Source: a virus. Taken from it: a stretch of 49,402 bases of DNA. The position numbers and the translations under genes are program-made. The DNA is taken from positions 1 to 49,402 of the IMG/VR virus record IMGVR_UViG_3300037339_000275, one strand, 5' to 3'. Positions 23,669-33,400 of the stretch are shown piece by piece. Every line of letters begins with the position of its first letter. Position 1 is the stretch's first letter. The notes under the pieces are model-generated. The model saw only the letters and a list, made by a program, of their open reading frames with translations. It ran no database searches and was not told where the DNA came from.

Positions 23669-25749
23669 CAGCGTCCTTTGTAGAGTCCAGCCTCTTTCGA
23701 TTTCTGATCTTCTTCAGCTGCTCGCTGAAGTCGACGTTCACCGATTCTCAGCAGATCCGCCCACGAATACTGGATCTTGATCGGTCGACTGACTGAGCCT
23801 CGGGCTACTGGTGCTCCATCAATGTAGAGCTGAACTCCAGTGCCAAGCGGACTGGTAACCCAGTAACCATGGTCCTGAACGTAGTCATTGTAGATTTCAA
23901 GTCGATCCTCGTCGGCTTGTCCGAAGCCGAACTGACCCAACAGCGTGTCAGGGGGGAGTTCAAGATTCTCGATGATGTCCATGGAAGCGAATTCCAACGT
24001 GTCCTGATCCAACCCTGATGGGTAGCGGAATGGCACGTTGTGAATATCCAGGAGGTTATCGTTGTTCTTCATGGCTTCATAGGCTATCTGAGCAGAGGCC
24101 TGCATGCTAGCTCCAGTGCGCATGTGATGCAGGGTCAATCGCAAACCTGAGTCGTAGACAGCGTTGCTAGTCCGTACTCCGCCAGTGTCGGCCGGAAAGC
24201 TTCTGAGGAACGTCTCGAACTTGTTCTTTACAGCCGTCTCGAGTTCTTCCCAAGTGGAGCCGTTCGGAATGTAACCTCTCAGCTCTGAGGTCTTGAGATT
24301 CGCCATGCCCGCCAGGGCAATTCCAGCCTGAGGTGGAATCCCCGAGGCGATGACGGCAACGGTGTCGGGGAGCTTCGAAGCGAGCTGTCCCATGATCCGC
24401 GGCCAACTAGTACCCCAACGCTGAGCCTCTCGATTCACAGCATAATAGAGATTCTCGTTGCTCTTCGGATTCGAGACCTGAGCCGCAAGAGTGTTGGCAT
24501 ATGAGTCAGGAATGATGTTGGAGTTGAAGATTCCCAAGCGAACCGACTCGGAGTCAACCAGTCGGATGTATTCCTCCCGAGCTTCGGCGTTGTTGGGATC
24601 GCTCATCAGTTCGTTCCAAGCTTTGGTCACAGGCTCGTTCCGAGAGATCAGGTACTGAGCTCCATCCTTTTCACGCTCAACCATAATTCGAGCAGCTGAG
24701 GTCTCGACGATGGATTGACGTTCTGCGGCCGAGTAGGCTCCCTCGACTTGAGTGGGAGCATAGGTCGCGCCGATAGTACCAAGCTGACCGGCGGTCATCT
24801 CGTGGAGAGCTGCTACGTCTCGACTGACTGCCTGGAATCCTTTGGCATCCTGATACATCCGACCACCAACCACGGATCCGTAGGTGGCCACGTAGACCTG
24901 CTCAGGGGGGATAGATTCAATCACGACTCCGTTGCGAGAGGCGGCTTCCATATCAGCCTGCTGAATTCTCAGAGTCTCCTTCATCACACCGTCGTCGATC
25001 TTGAACATCTTCTCGATCTCAGTCGCGTGCTCGCCGCTCAGCTGATCCTTGACGGCTTCGTAGTAACCCCGAGCCATGGCTTTCTCTTCGACTGACATCA
25101 TACGTTCGACAACGTTGAAGTGTGTCAAAGAGATAGTCTTCTTCGCAGCCGCGTCGGTCTGCTCAGCACCCCAACCCTCTCGACCGGCCTGAGTGTTGAC
25201 GATTCGAAGCTGGCGTTGAATCTGACCCCGAATTGCTCCTGGGTCGTTGTAGAGATTGGTAGCCGTGCTGATGGAGTCCTGGAGTCCTGAGATCAGTTCC
25301 TGGTCTGAGAACGCTTCGCGCTGAGCAGATTCATGGCGATTCAGCGTCAAGTCCAACTGGACGCGCTGAGAGCCTCTGAGTTTCCAAAAGGCGAGCTGCT
25401 GACGACGAGTCGTCAACGTAGCGGCGATGCGATGTCCTTCCTTGTCGAATTCAGGGAGAACGACATCCGGGAGACCGAATGCATTCTTTCCCTTTCTATT
25501 CAGCACTCCGTTCTTCGGATGGAACAACGTGTCCTGAGTCCAGGAGTTCAGTTGAGTCTCAGCCTGAGTGATCGCAATGTCGTCAGCCTCAGCGATCTCA
25601 CGTTGAGCAATCTGATTGAAGACCTGACCGACATCGCCGAGCCCTCGAGCGGTTCCAGTACCAAAAGCCTCTAACGGCTTCTGAGCCAGATTGACGTCAG
25701 GCAGGCGCTCAGTGTTAAGACTGGACTGATACTGGGGGACTTGTGGCAT
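23668..25749 (-). CDS. Internal virion protein, T7 gp15-like by position
   Basis: 693 residues. The N-terminus (LPDVNLAQKPLEAFGTGTAR) is followed by a long helical protein with repeated Gln, Ala and Glu (FNQIAQREIAEADDIAITQ), as in gp15-type ejection proteins. No enzymatic motif was found. The order gp12-, gp13-, gp14-like and then this gene follows T7, which supports the assignment better than the sequence does. It would be injected with the DNA and form part of the trans-envelope channel. Confidence 0.65.
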   Translation of the reverse strand: MPQVPQYQSSLNTERLPDVNLAQKPLEAFGTGTARGLGDVGQVFNQIAQREIAEADDIAITQAETQLNSWTQDTLFHPKNGVLNRKGKNAFGLPDVVLPEFDKEGHRIAATLTTRRQQLAFWKLRGSQRVQLDLTLNRHESAQREAFSDQELISGLQDSISTATNLYNDPGAIRGQIQRQLRIVNTQAGREGWGAEQTDAAAKKTISLTHFNVVERMMSVEEKAMARGYYEAVKDQLSGEHATEIEKMFKIDDGVMKETLRIQQADMEAASRNGVVIESIPPEQVYVATYGSVVGGRMYQDAKGFQAVSRDVAALHEMTAGQLGTIGATYAPTQVEGAYSAAERQSIVETSAARIMVEREKDGAQYLISRNEPVTKAWNELMSDPNNAEAREEYIRLVDSESVRLGIFNSNIIPDSYANTLAAQVSNPKSNENLYYAVNREAQRWGTSWPRIMGQLASKLPDTVAVIASGIPPQAGIALAGMANLKTSELRGYIPNGSTWEELETAVKNKFETFLRSFPADTGGVRTSNAVYDSGLRLTLHHMRTGASMQASAQIAYEAMKNNDNLLDIHNVPFRYPSGLDQDTLEFASMDIIENLELPPDTLLGQFGFGQADEDRLEIYNDYVQDHGYWVTSPLGTGVQLYIDGAPVARGSVSRPIKIQYSWADLLRIGERRLQRAAEEDQKSKEAGLYKGR

Positions 25750-25752
25750 AAG

Positions 25753-26298
25753 TTAAACCTTATACATTCCGTAAGCTGATGCCCCAGTCGTCAGGATGGT
25801 TCCAAGCGCGTTGGACTTCCCTGACTTCTTGGCGTACTTGCCGGCCTTTCGAAGTTGCTGTGCTCGACTTCGGTAACCGAAGGCTTCACGAGCAGCGTTG
25901 TTCCGAGCGGTCAACATGTCGAGCTCGCCTTCTCGCTCGCTATCCATGGCAACATCGAATGGAGAACCGCCAGCCGAGATATCAATCCCAGACCCGCCAA
26001 ATCCGGCTCGCTGAGCCCCCAGCACGCGACGGATCTGAGCTCGGATCTTGTCCTGTTGCTCGACTCCTCGAGACACAGCGTCCTTGGCTTTTTCGTCTTC
26101 GTACTTGGCCTCTTGCTTGTTGAGCTTGTTCTGAAACTTGCCTGCGTCGTACTGAGCCTTGGCAGTCATAGCTCCAGCAGCTATGGTCATACCAATGGCT
26201 ACCATCTGGGAAGTCGTCAGCGCAGCCGTAGTTGCTACAGCAGCCGTACCGGCTCCAGCTGCGGCTGCGCCTGCTGCGGCGGGTGCTAAGAAAGCCAT
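25753..26298 (-). CDS. Internal virion protein, T7 gp14-like
   Basis: 181 residues. The Ala/Gly-rich hydrophobic N-terminus (LTTSQMVAIGMTIAAGAMTA) is followed by a charged helix (FQNKLNKQEAKYEDEKAKD), then LGAQRAGFGGSGIDISAGGS and GELDMLTARNNAAREAFGYR. These are common features of the gp14-like internal virion proteins of podoviruses. It probably inserts in the outer membrane during ejection. It overlaps the gp13-like gene by 13 bases. Confidence 0.78.
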   Translation of the reverse strand: MAFLAPAAAGAAAAGAGTAAVATTAALTTSQMVAIGMTIAAGAMTAKAQYDAGKFQNKLNKQEAKYEDEKAKDAVSRGVEQQDKIRAQIRRVLGAQRAGFGGSGIDISAGGSPFDVAMDSEREGELDMLTARNNAAREAFGYRSRAQQLRKAGKYAKKSGKSNALGTILTTGASAYGMYKV

Positions 26299-26759
26299 TT
26301 TCTCTCCATCAATTTCATGAGGGGAACCACTCGACCAGTTGGTAATGCTTCAGTACCAACTGGAGAGAATCCCATGTAATCCATCCAACGCCGAGCCTGA
26401 TCGAACTCAGGGTCGAGAATAGCAAATACCTCTTCATGTCCAATGGTCAGCAACTCGAAGACTGGAGCGCAGACTCGAATGAAGAGTACTGGGTTCTTAC
26501 GAAGCTCAGGAGTTCCAAGCATCCATACGAAGAGCCGGCAATCCATCGCAGATTTTTGATAGGACCCTAGCAAGCAAATTGCCTTTCCGTTCATAAACCC
26601 TGTGAAGATCCGATAATCAGAGTAAAGAAACTCTCTCAGAGTCAGCTCAGGGTCAGTCTTGAAACCCGTCCGAAGGATGCTGAGGTCTTGCTCACTGGCC
26701 AGAGCCAGGACCGCTTCAAGGTCAGCCGGAACCGTTCGTTGTATTCTAAGACGATCCAC
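26286..26759 (-). CDS. T7 gp13-like protein with GNAT fold
   Basis: 157 residues. The layout (RTVPADLEAVLALASEQDLS at the start, FTGFMNGKAICLLGSYQ in the middle, RRWMDYMGFSPVG near the end) matches the gp13/DUF2833 family, whose fold resembles N-acetyltransferases. T7 gp13 is needed for virion assembly although no enzyme activity is established. It lies between the tail tubular B and gp14-like genes, the same place as in T7. Confidence 0.75.
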   Translation of the reverse strand: MDRLRIQRTVPADLEAVLALASEQDLSILRTGFKTDPELTLREFLYSDYRIFTGFMNGKAICLLGSYQKSAMDCRLFVWMLGTPELRKNPVLFIRVCAPVFELLTIGHEEVFAILDPEFDQARRWMDYMGFSPVGTEALPTGRVVPLMKLMERKWLS

Positions 26760-29715
26760 CGACTCTCACATCCGGAATGATAGACAATACTGTGATGGGG
26801 AGTGGATCATTCTGCTGAATGACCACTCGACCCGACTTGTTCCACTCGCACTGAACTGAGATAAGAACTGAATCAGTCGTAGGAGCTGGGGTCTCTCCGT
26901 AGTTCTCATCATTTCGTGGAACATGCTCCTCCAATTTTTCTCTGGACGGACCCGCCCAGATACTGCGAGTCTCCTCGACCTGCACCACGACCTGCGGAAT
27001 GTTCTTCGCAGATCCCATGAGAGACTGATTGCCAGAGACGGTCATATCAAGCGTCTCAAGGTATGGAGTATATGGCAATCCTATACAAACTCGACTGTGC
27101 GGCTCGTCAATTGTGACCATTCCATTCGCGTCTACCACTTCCTGAGAAAGCACAGCGCCATCAGCAAAGACTCCAACAGTCTGCCCAACGAGATGCTCAA
27201 ACCCGCCAAAGATGGTGCTGAGATAATCCCAGTTTAGGATCACGGCGTTCTGGAAAGATACCGGAACATCTGCCAGAGCGTTGACCGTAACCACGGTGGA
27301 CGAGATGTAATCTATGATCCTCACCCTCAAAGTAACCTCATCAAACTCGCCCTGGAACAAGGCTACGATATCACCGACACTGGCTGAAGTGAAGTAGGCT
27401 ACATCACATGTCAGGGTCAGAGGATCATTGACAGTCCATCCGGTCGCTGCTTCAGTCAAAGTCTGAGTGGCCGTTCCAGAATTCCTCCCGTAAAAGGTTA
27501 TAGCCGAATCGAGGAAGATGCCATTAAGTGGATTGGTAGGGAAGCGATCAGCCATTCGCTCAATCAGAGTGGTCAGAACCCCATCGATTTCTCGATCAAC
27601 CACTATGTACACAGCATATTTATTGCTCTCTGGAATGGCACAGATACCCGACACGAGACCACCGAAATCATGCAGACTCCAGCCAATTACTTCATGCTCT
27701 TTCATGTAAGTCAACGAAGCTACGAGCCCGTCATCACGAGAAATCCAGATGGTCCATAGAGGATCCTCTTGATAAGCCATGTCGAGAGCTGGGTTGTTCT
27801 TCAGCAGGTGTTCGGCGGTCACCGAGATATCATTACTAATATAACCATCGATCTCAATGGTGTAGTTTAGATCGTAGATCCGCTCCTTGCTGAGGTTTGG
27901 ATAGATCGCTGAGGTTCCTGTGATGATAGCCGACAGAGCACCAGCGCCAGCCTGCGACTGAGGCTTGGCTCCAATTGAAGATGGAGTCAGGATGTCGTTC
28001 TCACCAGCCGTGATCTTCCACGGTCCACGACCCGTGAGAATGACCAGATCATCCAGAGGCACCAAGTCAGTGATTTGATTCAGAGTTCGAGCGTTCAGAG
28101 TGATGTTGATCGAGTCGTCGTCCACCAGAGGGACTGATGGAATGAAAGTTCTGTAATCACCAACCCGACTCATCCAGTTCGTCTGTGGTTGAGCCCTGGT
28201 AGCTGAGAAGATCAGACGATCACCATAATACTCAACCTTGTTTGGGTAGCCAGCTACGGCTGACCAGGCAGCGTAGGCCCAAGCATTGGTTCGATGATTG
28301 GGTGAGAGCTGCCGAGCTGAAACAGCTACGCCTGAAGCTGGCGCCACTGCGAAGGTCAGAACATCTGAAACTGAATTGACGGAGTACCCAGCTGGATCTT
28401 GAATTACAGTATTGAATGTGACTTCATACTCATACTTGTTGTCAGATGTACATCCACCAATAGCCAGCGTCGTGTCTACTCCATCACCGGTCATCGTGAA
28501 CGGACCAAAGGCTGTAGTAACCCCTCCAACGACTGAGTATGGAAGCTGCTTGATGACTCGACCCGCAACTGAGGTCGGACTGGCGTAGAGAGTTATTTCC
28601 AAGATTCCGAATGTGGAGTCTCGATACTCCCAATCCACGCCGGCTTTTTCAGCTCCACCGGTGATAGCCAATCCGGCCCCATCAGCCTCAACCCCGTAGT
28701 CATGAGTGGGTCGAATGGTACCAGTGACTACCTCATTGGTAGCTACAACATAATTCGTGGCGCAGCGATAGTTCTTTCCATCAGAACTGCGCAACAAGCC
28801 TGCCGGATTTCCAGCAAGCCCGACGAGTCTCTTCCCTGGCTCCCAGGGTGGAATCTCATGTCCATCTTGCTGCTCGATGTAGAACAGACTACCAACAAGC
28901 GCTGCTTCAAAGATCGGTTTGGTAGCAGTGAGAGAAACTGTCCCAAGACTGCCTGAGGCATGAACGAAGCTCGTCACATCAGTGTTGATATTCTGAAATG
29001 GGCCATTCTCGAAAGTTCCCTCAACAAACTCGAAGGTATCGTCTGAAATCCTTCTCAACTCATGCACAGGATAGTCGGGATGTGTGATCGTTAGCACATC
29101 AGCTGATTGAGTGAAGGAAAGATTATAGAGATCCCCAGAGCCATATGGTGTTGCAAGTCTCAAGAGTATCGCTGAGTATCCGCCGCTAACATATGACCCA
29201 GTCGGCTGACCGCTTCCACTGATTCTGAACTGAGTCGTAGATGGAACTTCCAACACAGTCCATTGATCATTGCTGAGGCGATGAGTGCCAGTAGCATCCA
29301 CGTTTACAATAGAGACCTGGTCTCCTATAGAGTAACCATGAACTGAAGCTGTGGTAATTGTGCGACGAGGAATACCTCCTACAAACTCATCTACCACGTT
29401 GGTGATGGTGCGCTGCTGAGTGTTGTCAGGAAGAGTTGAGCCATTTGCATGAATAGCCAGAGTAAGATCACCGAACTCAAGAGCGTAGGCTGCGTTCTCA
29501 GACACGATGAAGGGAATCAGTCGAGCCCCGCTTCCAGGAGTTTGCGCCGTAGCTACAAGCTGTGTTCCTGGACGGTTAACCACTCCACCAGTAGCACGAA
29601 CGATGAAGTCACGACACTTTCGAAGTGAGGTAATGTATCGAGAGAGATCCACTCGCCCATACATAGATGGGGAGATCTCTCCAGAGGACATGCTGACTTG
29701 TGCGAGCTTGACCAT
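26746..29715 (-). CDS. Tail tubular protein B / nozzle (T7 gp12-like)
   Basis: 989 residues. The N-terminus SSGEISPSMYGRVDLSRY with RKCRDFIVRATGGVVNRPGT is diagnostic of the podoviral tail nozzle family. Later blocks fit too: VEYYGDRLIFSATRAQPQTN and DLVPLDDLVILTGRGPWKIT. It forms the tail nozzle under the gp11-like ring and is where fibres attach. It is longer than T7 gp12 (about 790 residues), with extra beta-rich insertions. AAGG precedes the ATG. Confidence 0.9.
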   Translation of the reverse strand: MVKLAQVSMSSGEISPSMYGRVDLSRYITSLRKCRDFIVRATGGVVNRPGTQLVATAQTPGSGARLIPFIVSENAAYALEFGDLTLAIHANGSTLPDNTQQRTITNVVDEFVGGIPRRTITTASVHGYSIGDQVSIVNVDATGTHRLSNDQWTVLEVPSTTQFRISGSGQPTGSYVSGGYSAILLRLATPYGSGDLYNLSFTQSADVLTITHPDYPVHELRRISDDTFEFVEGTFENGPFQNINTDVTSFVHASGSLGTVSLTATKPIFEAALVGSLFYIEQQDGHEIPPWEPGKRLVGLAGNPAGLLRSSDGKNYRCATNYVVATNEVVTGTIRPTHDYGVEADGAGLAITGGAEKAGVDWEYRDSTFGILEITLYASPTSVAGRVIKQLPYSVVGGVTTAFGPFTMTGDGVDTTLAIGGCTSDNKYEYEVTFNTVIQDPAGYSVNSVSDVLTFAVAPASGVAVSARQLSPNHRTNAWAYAAWSAVAGYPNKVEYYGDRLIFSATRAQPQTNWMSRVGDYRTFIPSVPLVDDDSINITLNARTLNQITDLVPLDDLVILTGRGPWKITAGENDILTPSSIGAKPQSQAGAGALSAIITGTSAIYPNLSKERIYDLNYTIEIDGYISNDISVTAEHLLKNNPALDMAYQEDPLWTIWISRDDGLVASLTYMKEHEVIGWSLHDFGGLVSGICAIPESNKYAVYIVVDREIDGVLTTLIERMADRFPTNPLNGIFLDSAITFYGRNSGTATQTLTEAATGWTVNDPLTLTCDVAYFTSASVGDIVALFQGEFDEVTLRVRIIDYISSTVVTVNALADVPVSFQNAVILNWDYLSTIFGGFEHLVGQTVGVFADGAVLSQEVVDANGMVTIDEPHSRVCIGLPYTPYLETLDMTVSGNQSLMGSAKNIPQVVVQVEETRSIWAGPSREKLEEHVPRNDENYGETPAPTTDSVLISVQCEWNKSGRVVIQQNDPLPITVLSIIPDVRVGGSS

Positions 29716-29718
29716 CGT

Positions 29719-30363
29719 CTACCTTATGTTGATCGAGGGCGAATCAGCTTCGCGATCCTGCTGGCCTTCGGCCATGGCCTGAGCCTGATTGCCGAGTTTG
29801 AATCGACCGTAGTTCTCGAAGGCGGCTCCGATGAATTCCTTGTCGACCTGCAGCTGTGGACCCGATTCAGCCGCGAGCTTCCAGGCAAGGGAGTCGATGA
29901 AGCCCTGATCGAAGGCATCGACGTTGGTCACCCGAGCCGTGTAGTAAGCATAAGCCAAGTCGAGATCCGTCAAGATGAGCCGTGCAGACTGATCTTCTTT
30001 GATTGCGACTTGATAGGGATACCGAGGAACGATGAGAGCTTGTTCAGTGAACAAACTGTCGTAGAAGGTTTTGGACAGGATCCGAGCTCCACTTTCGTCA
30101 ACGATCTGACGAATGGCCAGACAGTCGTTGGGATAGGTGTAGACGTATGTCCAACCGATGAACGTCTCGGTGGCCTCAAGCGAGAGCGCTTTCACACGCT
30201 TAGCAAAGGGCCAGGGAAAGTCTCGAAGAACGTAGTCTCGAACAATCGGATAGAATCGATTCATAACCCGAGCCGTCTTGTTGGTCTCGGTTTCCGACTC
30301 AATCTCGAAACTGATTCCCAGTCGAGACAATGCCAAGTTGTAGATGTCAACAACGCTCGGCAT
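29719..30363 (-). CDS. Tail tubular protein A (T7 gp11-like adaptor)
   Basis: 214 residues. Typical family blocks are IYNLALSRLGISFEI, RFYPIVRDYVLRDFPWPFAK and TYVYTYPNDCLAIRQIV. The protein forms the ring between portal and nozzle. AAGGAG precedes the ATG at 30363. It abuts the nozzle gene, as in T7. Confidence 0.92.
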   Translation of the reverse strand: MPSVVDIYNLALSRLGISFEIESETETNKTARVMNRFYPIVRDYVLRDFPWPFAKRVKALSLEATETFIGWTYVYTYPNDCLAIRQIVDESGARILSKTFYDSLFTEQALIVPRYPYQVAIKEDQSARLILTDLDLAYAYYTARVTNVDAFDQGFIDSLAWKLAAESGPQLQVDKEFIGAAFENYGRFKLGNQAQAMAEGQQDREADSPSINIR

Positions 30364-30398
30364 AGTACTCTCCTTAATACGTCTACGTTATCACAGTT

Positions 30399-32228
30399 TT
30401 ATCTGCGGTGTCGACGACGATGACGGATCATCCATTCGTGGTCAGTGCCGCCAGGAGGTATAACTATCTCTGTACGGTAATAGAACACGGAGGTGTAGTC
30501 GTTGCGCCTTGCATCCGGCTCGATTGCTTGAGAACCAAACTGTTGCTTCCAGAAATACCACGGCTGACCCGGACCGGCGGTTGGAGTGGCTCTACCAAAC
30601 AACAGCCGAGCATTGTGATCATCTCTGACAGCATCAGCCTCGATCCACTGGTCGGCCTCAGCTCTTGGCCAGAGATACCAGGGTTGACCGACAACAACAG
30701 CTGGGTATTGGCCCCTCAGAGGCGTTAGATCGATTGGACGAGTAGCGACTATCGGTTCGATATCGTCTAGACGCGCTGAACGCCTCCAGAGCAGCCACGG
30801 CTGACCTACAGTCTGATAACCGACGCGATAGCGATGCAATCCATCGTGAATCGACCGACGGAATTCAGGTTCGGCTTCCAGAGGAGACTTGGTCTGCGGC
30901 CACAATACGAAGAACGGCTGTGATGGCTGAGCCACCACAGGCGTCGCCCGACCGAACATGGCGCGGTAGTGATCGACGCGCTGCGCGTCCCGGTCCTCCC
31001 CGACCAGCACCAGTTGAGTGAACGGCAGCAGGAAGTGACCGCCCTGCGCCTGGCGACCGAAGAACAGCCGCCGGTAGTGATCGGTGCGGGTGGCGTCCGG
31101 CTCGACATCCTGCCAAGCCTCGGCGGTTGGCCAGAGATACCACGGCTGTCCGGCCCCGGCGGCTGCGGGATACTGGCCGCGATAGGGCGTCAGATCGACC
31201 GGCTTGGCCTGCTGCTGCCCCTCGGCGTCGATCCCCGTCTGCCGGCGCGGCCATGTGGTCCAAGGCTGGCCTACGGTCTGGTAGCCGGTTCGATACAGGT
31301 GCAGGAGGGTGTGGTCGCCGCGGACTGCATCCGGCTCGATCCACTGCTCGGCCTTGGCCTTTGGCCACAGGTACCAGGGCTGGCCGACGACCGCCGGATA
31401 CTGCCCCCGGAACGGGGTGAGATCGACCGCCCGGTAGATGGCCTGCTGCTCGAGGTCATCCTGACGCCTCTGGCGGCCCCACAGCGCCCACGGCTGCCCG
31501 ACCGTCTGGTAGCCCACCCGGTAGCGGTGCAGCCGGGTGTGATCGACCCGCGCATCGACGAGTTCGGTGTCCTGCCCGGCCTTCGCCTTCGGGAACCGAT
31601 AGAGATTCGGTTGGCCGACCGTCTGGAACCCGACTCGATACAGGTGCAGGTCGCTCTTGCGCGCCGGCGTGAACTCCTCGACCGCCTGATCGGAGCGCGC
31701 CCGCTTCCACGTCAGCCACGGCTGGCCGACCTGCTGCACCACCCCGCCGCGACCGAAGAACAGGCGCGAGTAGTGGTCTATGCGCCGCGCGTCCTCCGTG
31801 GCCCCGAACGGGATGATGCGAGTGACCGGCAACAGGAAATGGCCGCTGGCCTGCGGAGACCGGAAGCGATGCAGCTTCGAGTGATCGACGGTGGCGAACG
31901 CTGCCTGCTCGAACAGCAGCAGGCCCGCCACCAACGCCCCCACCTTCTGCATGAATGGCAGGCGTTGTGGCTGCGCCGCAGCGGCAACTTGTGGACGACC
32001 GAAGAACAGCCGGTTGTGGTGCTGGACTCGTTGCGCATCCTCGTCGCCCTGCACGAGAACAAGCTGCGGGGCCGGAGCATTCTGTGAACCGAGACCGTCG
32101 TAGCCGAGTGCGTCGGCACCTATTGGGAGCGGCGGATTCGGGTCGTGGAAGGTCTGCGTCGGGTGCCACTGCAAGGCACCTTGCGACTTAAATCTCAGTC
32201 CTCGCAGGATCCTGGTGAGGTTCCGCAC
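30399..32228 (-). CDS. Virion-region protein built of GQPW-anchored repeats
   Basis: 609 residues. After a 160-residue N-terminal part (LRGLRFKSQGALQWHPTQTF) with a hydrophobic stretch near 97-111, the protein is made of about ten degenerate units of about 38 residues. The unit is roughly GQPWYLWPKAKA, then an acidic E-P-D-A, then DHTLLHLYR-x-GYQT, or in a variant DLTPFRGQYPAVV. Trp, Tyr, Arg and Gln are very frequent. The tail is Arg/His-rich (MIRHRRRHRR). It sits between the decoration/adhesin genes and the tail adaptor, which implies a virion part. No known family is recognised. GC content jumps inside the gene near 30950. Confidence 0.7.
   Translation of the reverse strand: MRNLTRILRGLRFKSQGALQWHPTQTFHDPNPPLPIGADALGYDGLGSQNAPAPQLVLVQGDEDAQRVQHHNRLFFGRPQVAAAAQPQRLPFMQKVGALVAGLLLFEQAAFATVDHSKLHRFRSPQASGHFLLPVTRIIPFGATEDARRIDHYSRLFFGRGGVVQQVGQPWLTWKRARSDQAVEEFTPARKSDLHLYRVGFQTVGQPNLYRFPKAKAGQDTELVDARVDHTRLHRYRVGYQTVGQPWALWGRQRRQDDLEQQAIYRAVDLTPFRGQYPAVVGQPWYLWPKAKAEQWIEPDAVRGDHTLLHLYRTGYQTVGQPWTTWPRRQTGIDAEGQQQAKPVDLTPYRGQYPAAAGAGQPWYLWPTAEAWQDVEPDATRTDHYRRLFFGRQAQGGHFLLPFTQLVLVGEDRDAQRVDHYRAMFGRATPVVAQPSQPFFVLWPQTKSPLEAEPEFRRSIHDGLHRYRVGYQTVGQPWLLWRRSARLDDIEPIVATRPIDLTPLRGQYPAVVVGQPWYLWPRAEADQWIEADAVRDDHNARLLFGRATPTAGPGQPWYFWKQQFGSQAIEPDARRNDYTSVFYYRTEIVIPPGGTDHEWMIRHRRRHRR
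30458..31730 (-). repeat. Coding repeat array, about ten units of about 114 bp
   Basis: Protein-level tandem repeats anchored on GQPW occur at about residues 167, 204, 244, 282, 320, 360, 437, 476, 514 and 554 of the gene above. Two subtypes alternate: one ending in LYRxGYQTV, the other in DLTPxRGQYPA. Nucleotide identity between units is only partial, so the duplication is old or under diversifying drift. Confidence 0.75.
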
Positions 32229-32234
32229 GGCGGA

Positions 32235-33389
32235 TTAGCCATGCGCCAGCCGGAACGAACCCGAGTAGTTGGTGGCGGTCGTCGCGTTCCTGATGACTTC
32301 GATCAGGGCCAGCGCCGCACCATCGAACACCCGCACCAGATTGAAGGCGGTGTTGATGCCATCGACCTCGCAGATAATGTTCGCGAGCGGGCAGGCCATG
32401 AACGCAATCGGGTGGCCGATCACGAAGTTGATGACACCCGTCCCAACCAATGCCGAGCAGCGCATCTGCGCCAGATCCATCGCGCCAGTGTCACCGGTAG
32501 CCAGTGGTGCAAACCACTGCTGATTGGCAACTGCGTGGTCGAAGGTCCGCACCGCAGCAGCCGAACGTCCGGTCAGCACCGGCATGATGGAGTTGTCGGT
32601 TCCCGCCTGATTGCGGTAGAGACACTCGTTGGAGCCACCAGCCACGCCCCAGTTGTGCGTGGTCCCCGCCAGCACGGTTGTGCCGACTTCGACGAAGATG
32701 AAGTTGCCGCCCGCGTAGTCAGCAGCAGACGGCGTGCTCGACTGATAGCGGGTCGGCACGCCAGTCACCGCCTCGTTCGCCGTCGAGTTCATGGTCTTGT
32801 TGACTTGGAAGATCCGGTCGTACAACAGCAGGGTGTTCTGCGCGACAGAGGACAACGCTCCACCCCACACGAAATGCCGGGTGTCGGTCGAGACGTTGTC
32901 GAGATTCGGGAACGCGCCGGTCGTGGCCTGTGTCAGTGCATCGCCACCCGGAGCGTTGGAGGCGTTCGCGCCCGCCGCCGGAGTGGCGCCGAGTCCCCAT
33001 AGAGAACTGGAGACGTTGACGACGCCCGTCGGTCCCGCCTTGTTGAAGTGGAACTCGCGCAGCTTGCCGGTGCTTGCTTCTGCGATCAGGTCCGAGAAGG
33101 ACGCGAACCCGGCCATGCCGAGTTGATAGCGATGACGCATGATGCTTTGCGCCAGCCGCTTCTTCTTGAGTTCCCTGCGGATGGAGTTTTCAAGTCGCTC
33201 CCGCGAAGAGATCTCGTAGCCGGCGTCGATGGCCCCGATGAAGTCGCCGCCCTTGGCCGCGAACACTGCGCCAGGAACGCCTTGCACCGCGATCGGTGGG
33301 CCGTACCAGTTGAGCATGGAGCGAGAAACCCGCTCGACCTGCTCGACGCCGAGCCACCGTTCAAGACGCTGCGAATGTGTGTGCAACAT
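32235..33389 (-). CDS. Putative virion structural protein (decoration/adhesin block)
   Basis: 384 residues. The N-terminal 120 residues are helical (VEQVERVSRSMLNWYGPP, RELKKKRLAQSIMRHRYQLG). The C-terminal 260 are beta-rich with many Ala, Gly, Thr and Asn (TGVVNVSSSLWGLGATPAAG, LLLYDRIFQVNKTMNSTA). Such head-plus-barrel layouts suit surface fibres or head spikes. It lies in the late transcript between two virion genes, with short spacers. The family is not recognised with certainty. Confidence 0.6.
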   Translation of the reverse strand: MLHTHSQRLERWLGVEQVERVSRSMLNWYGPPIAVQGVPGAVFAAKGGDFIGAIDAGYEISSRERLENSIRRELKKKRLAQSIMRHRYQLGMAGFASFSDLIAEASTGKLREFHFNKAGPTGVVNVSSSLWGLGATPAAGANASNAPGGDALTQATTGAFPNLDNVSTDTRHFVWGGALSSVAQNTLLLYDRIFQVNKTMNSTANEAVTGVPTRYQSSTPSAADYAGGNFIFVEVGTTVLAGTTHNWGVAGGSNECLYRNQAGTDNSIMPVLTGRSAAAVRTFDHAVANQQWFAPLATGDTGAMDLAQMRCSALVGTGVINFVIGHPIAFMACPLANIICEVDGINTAFNLVRVFDGAALALIEVIRNATTATNYSGSFRLAHG

Positions 33390-33400
33390 GGTCGTGTCCT

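Noticed and set aside
30969-32087. 372-residue plus-strand reading frame
   Set aside because: It is the shadow of the GC-rich, repeat-coding minus-strand gene; no ribosome binding site, and the codon pattern follows the other strand.
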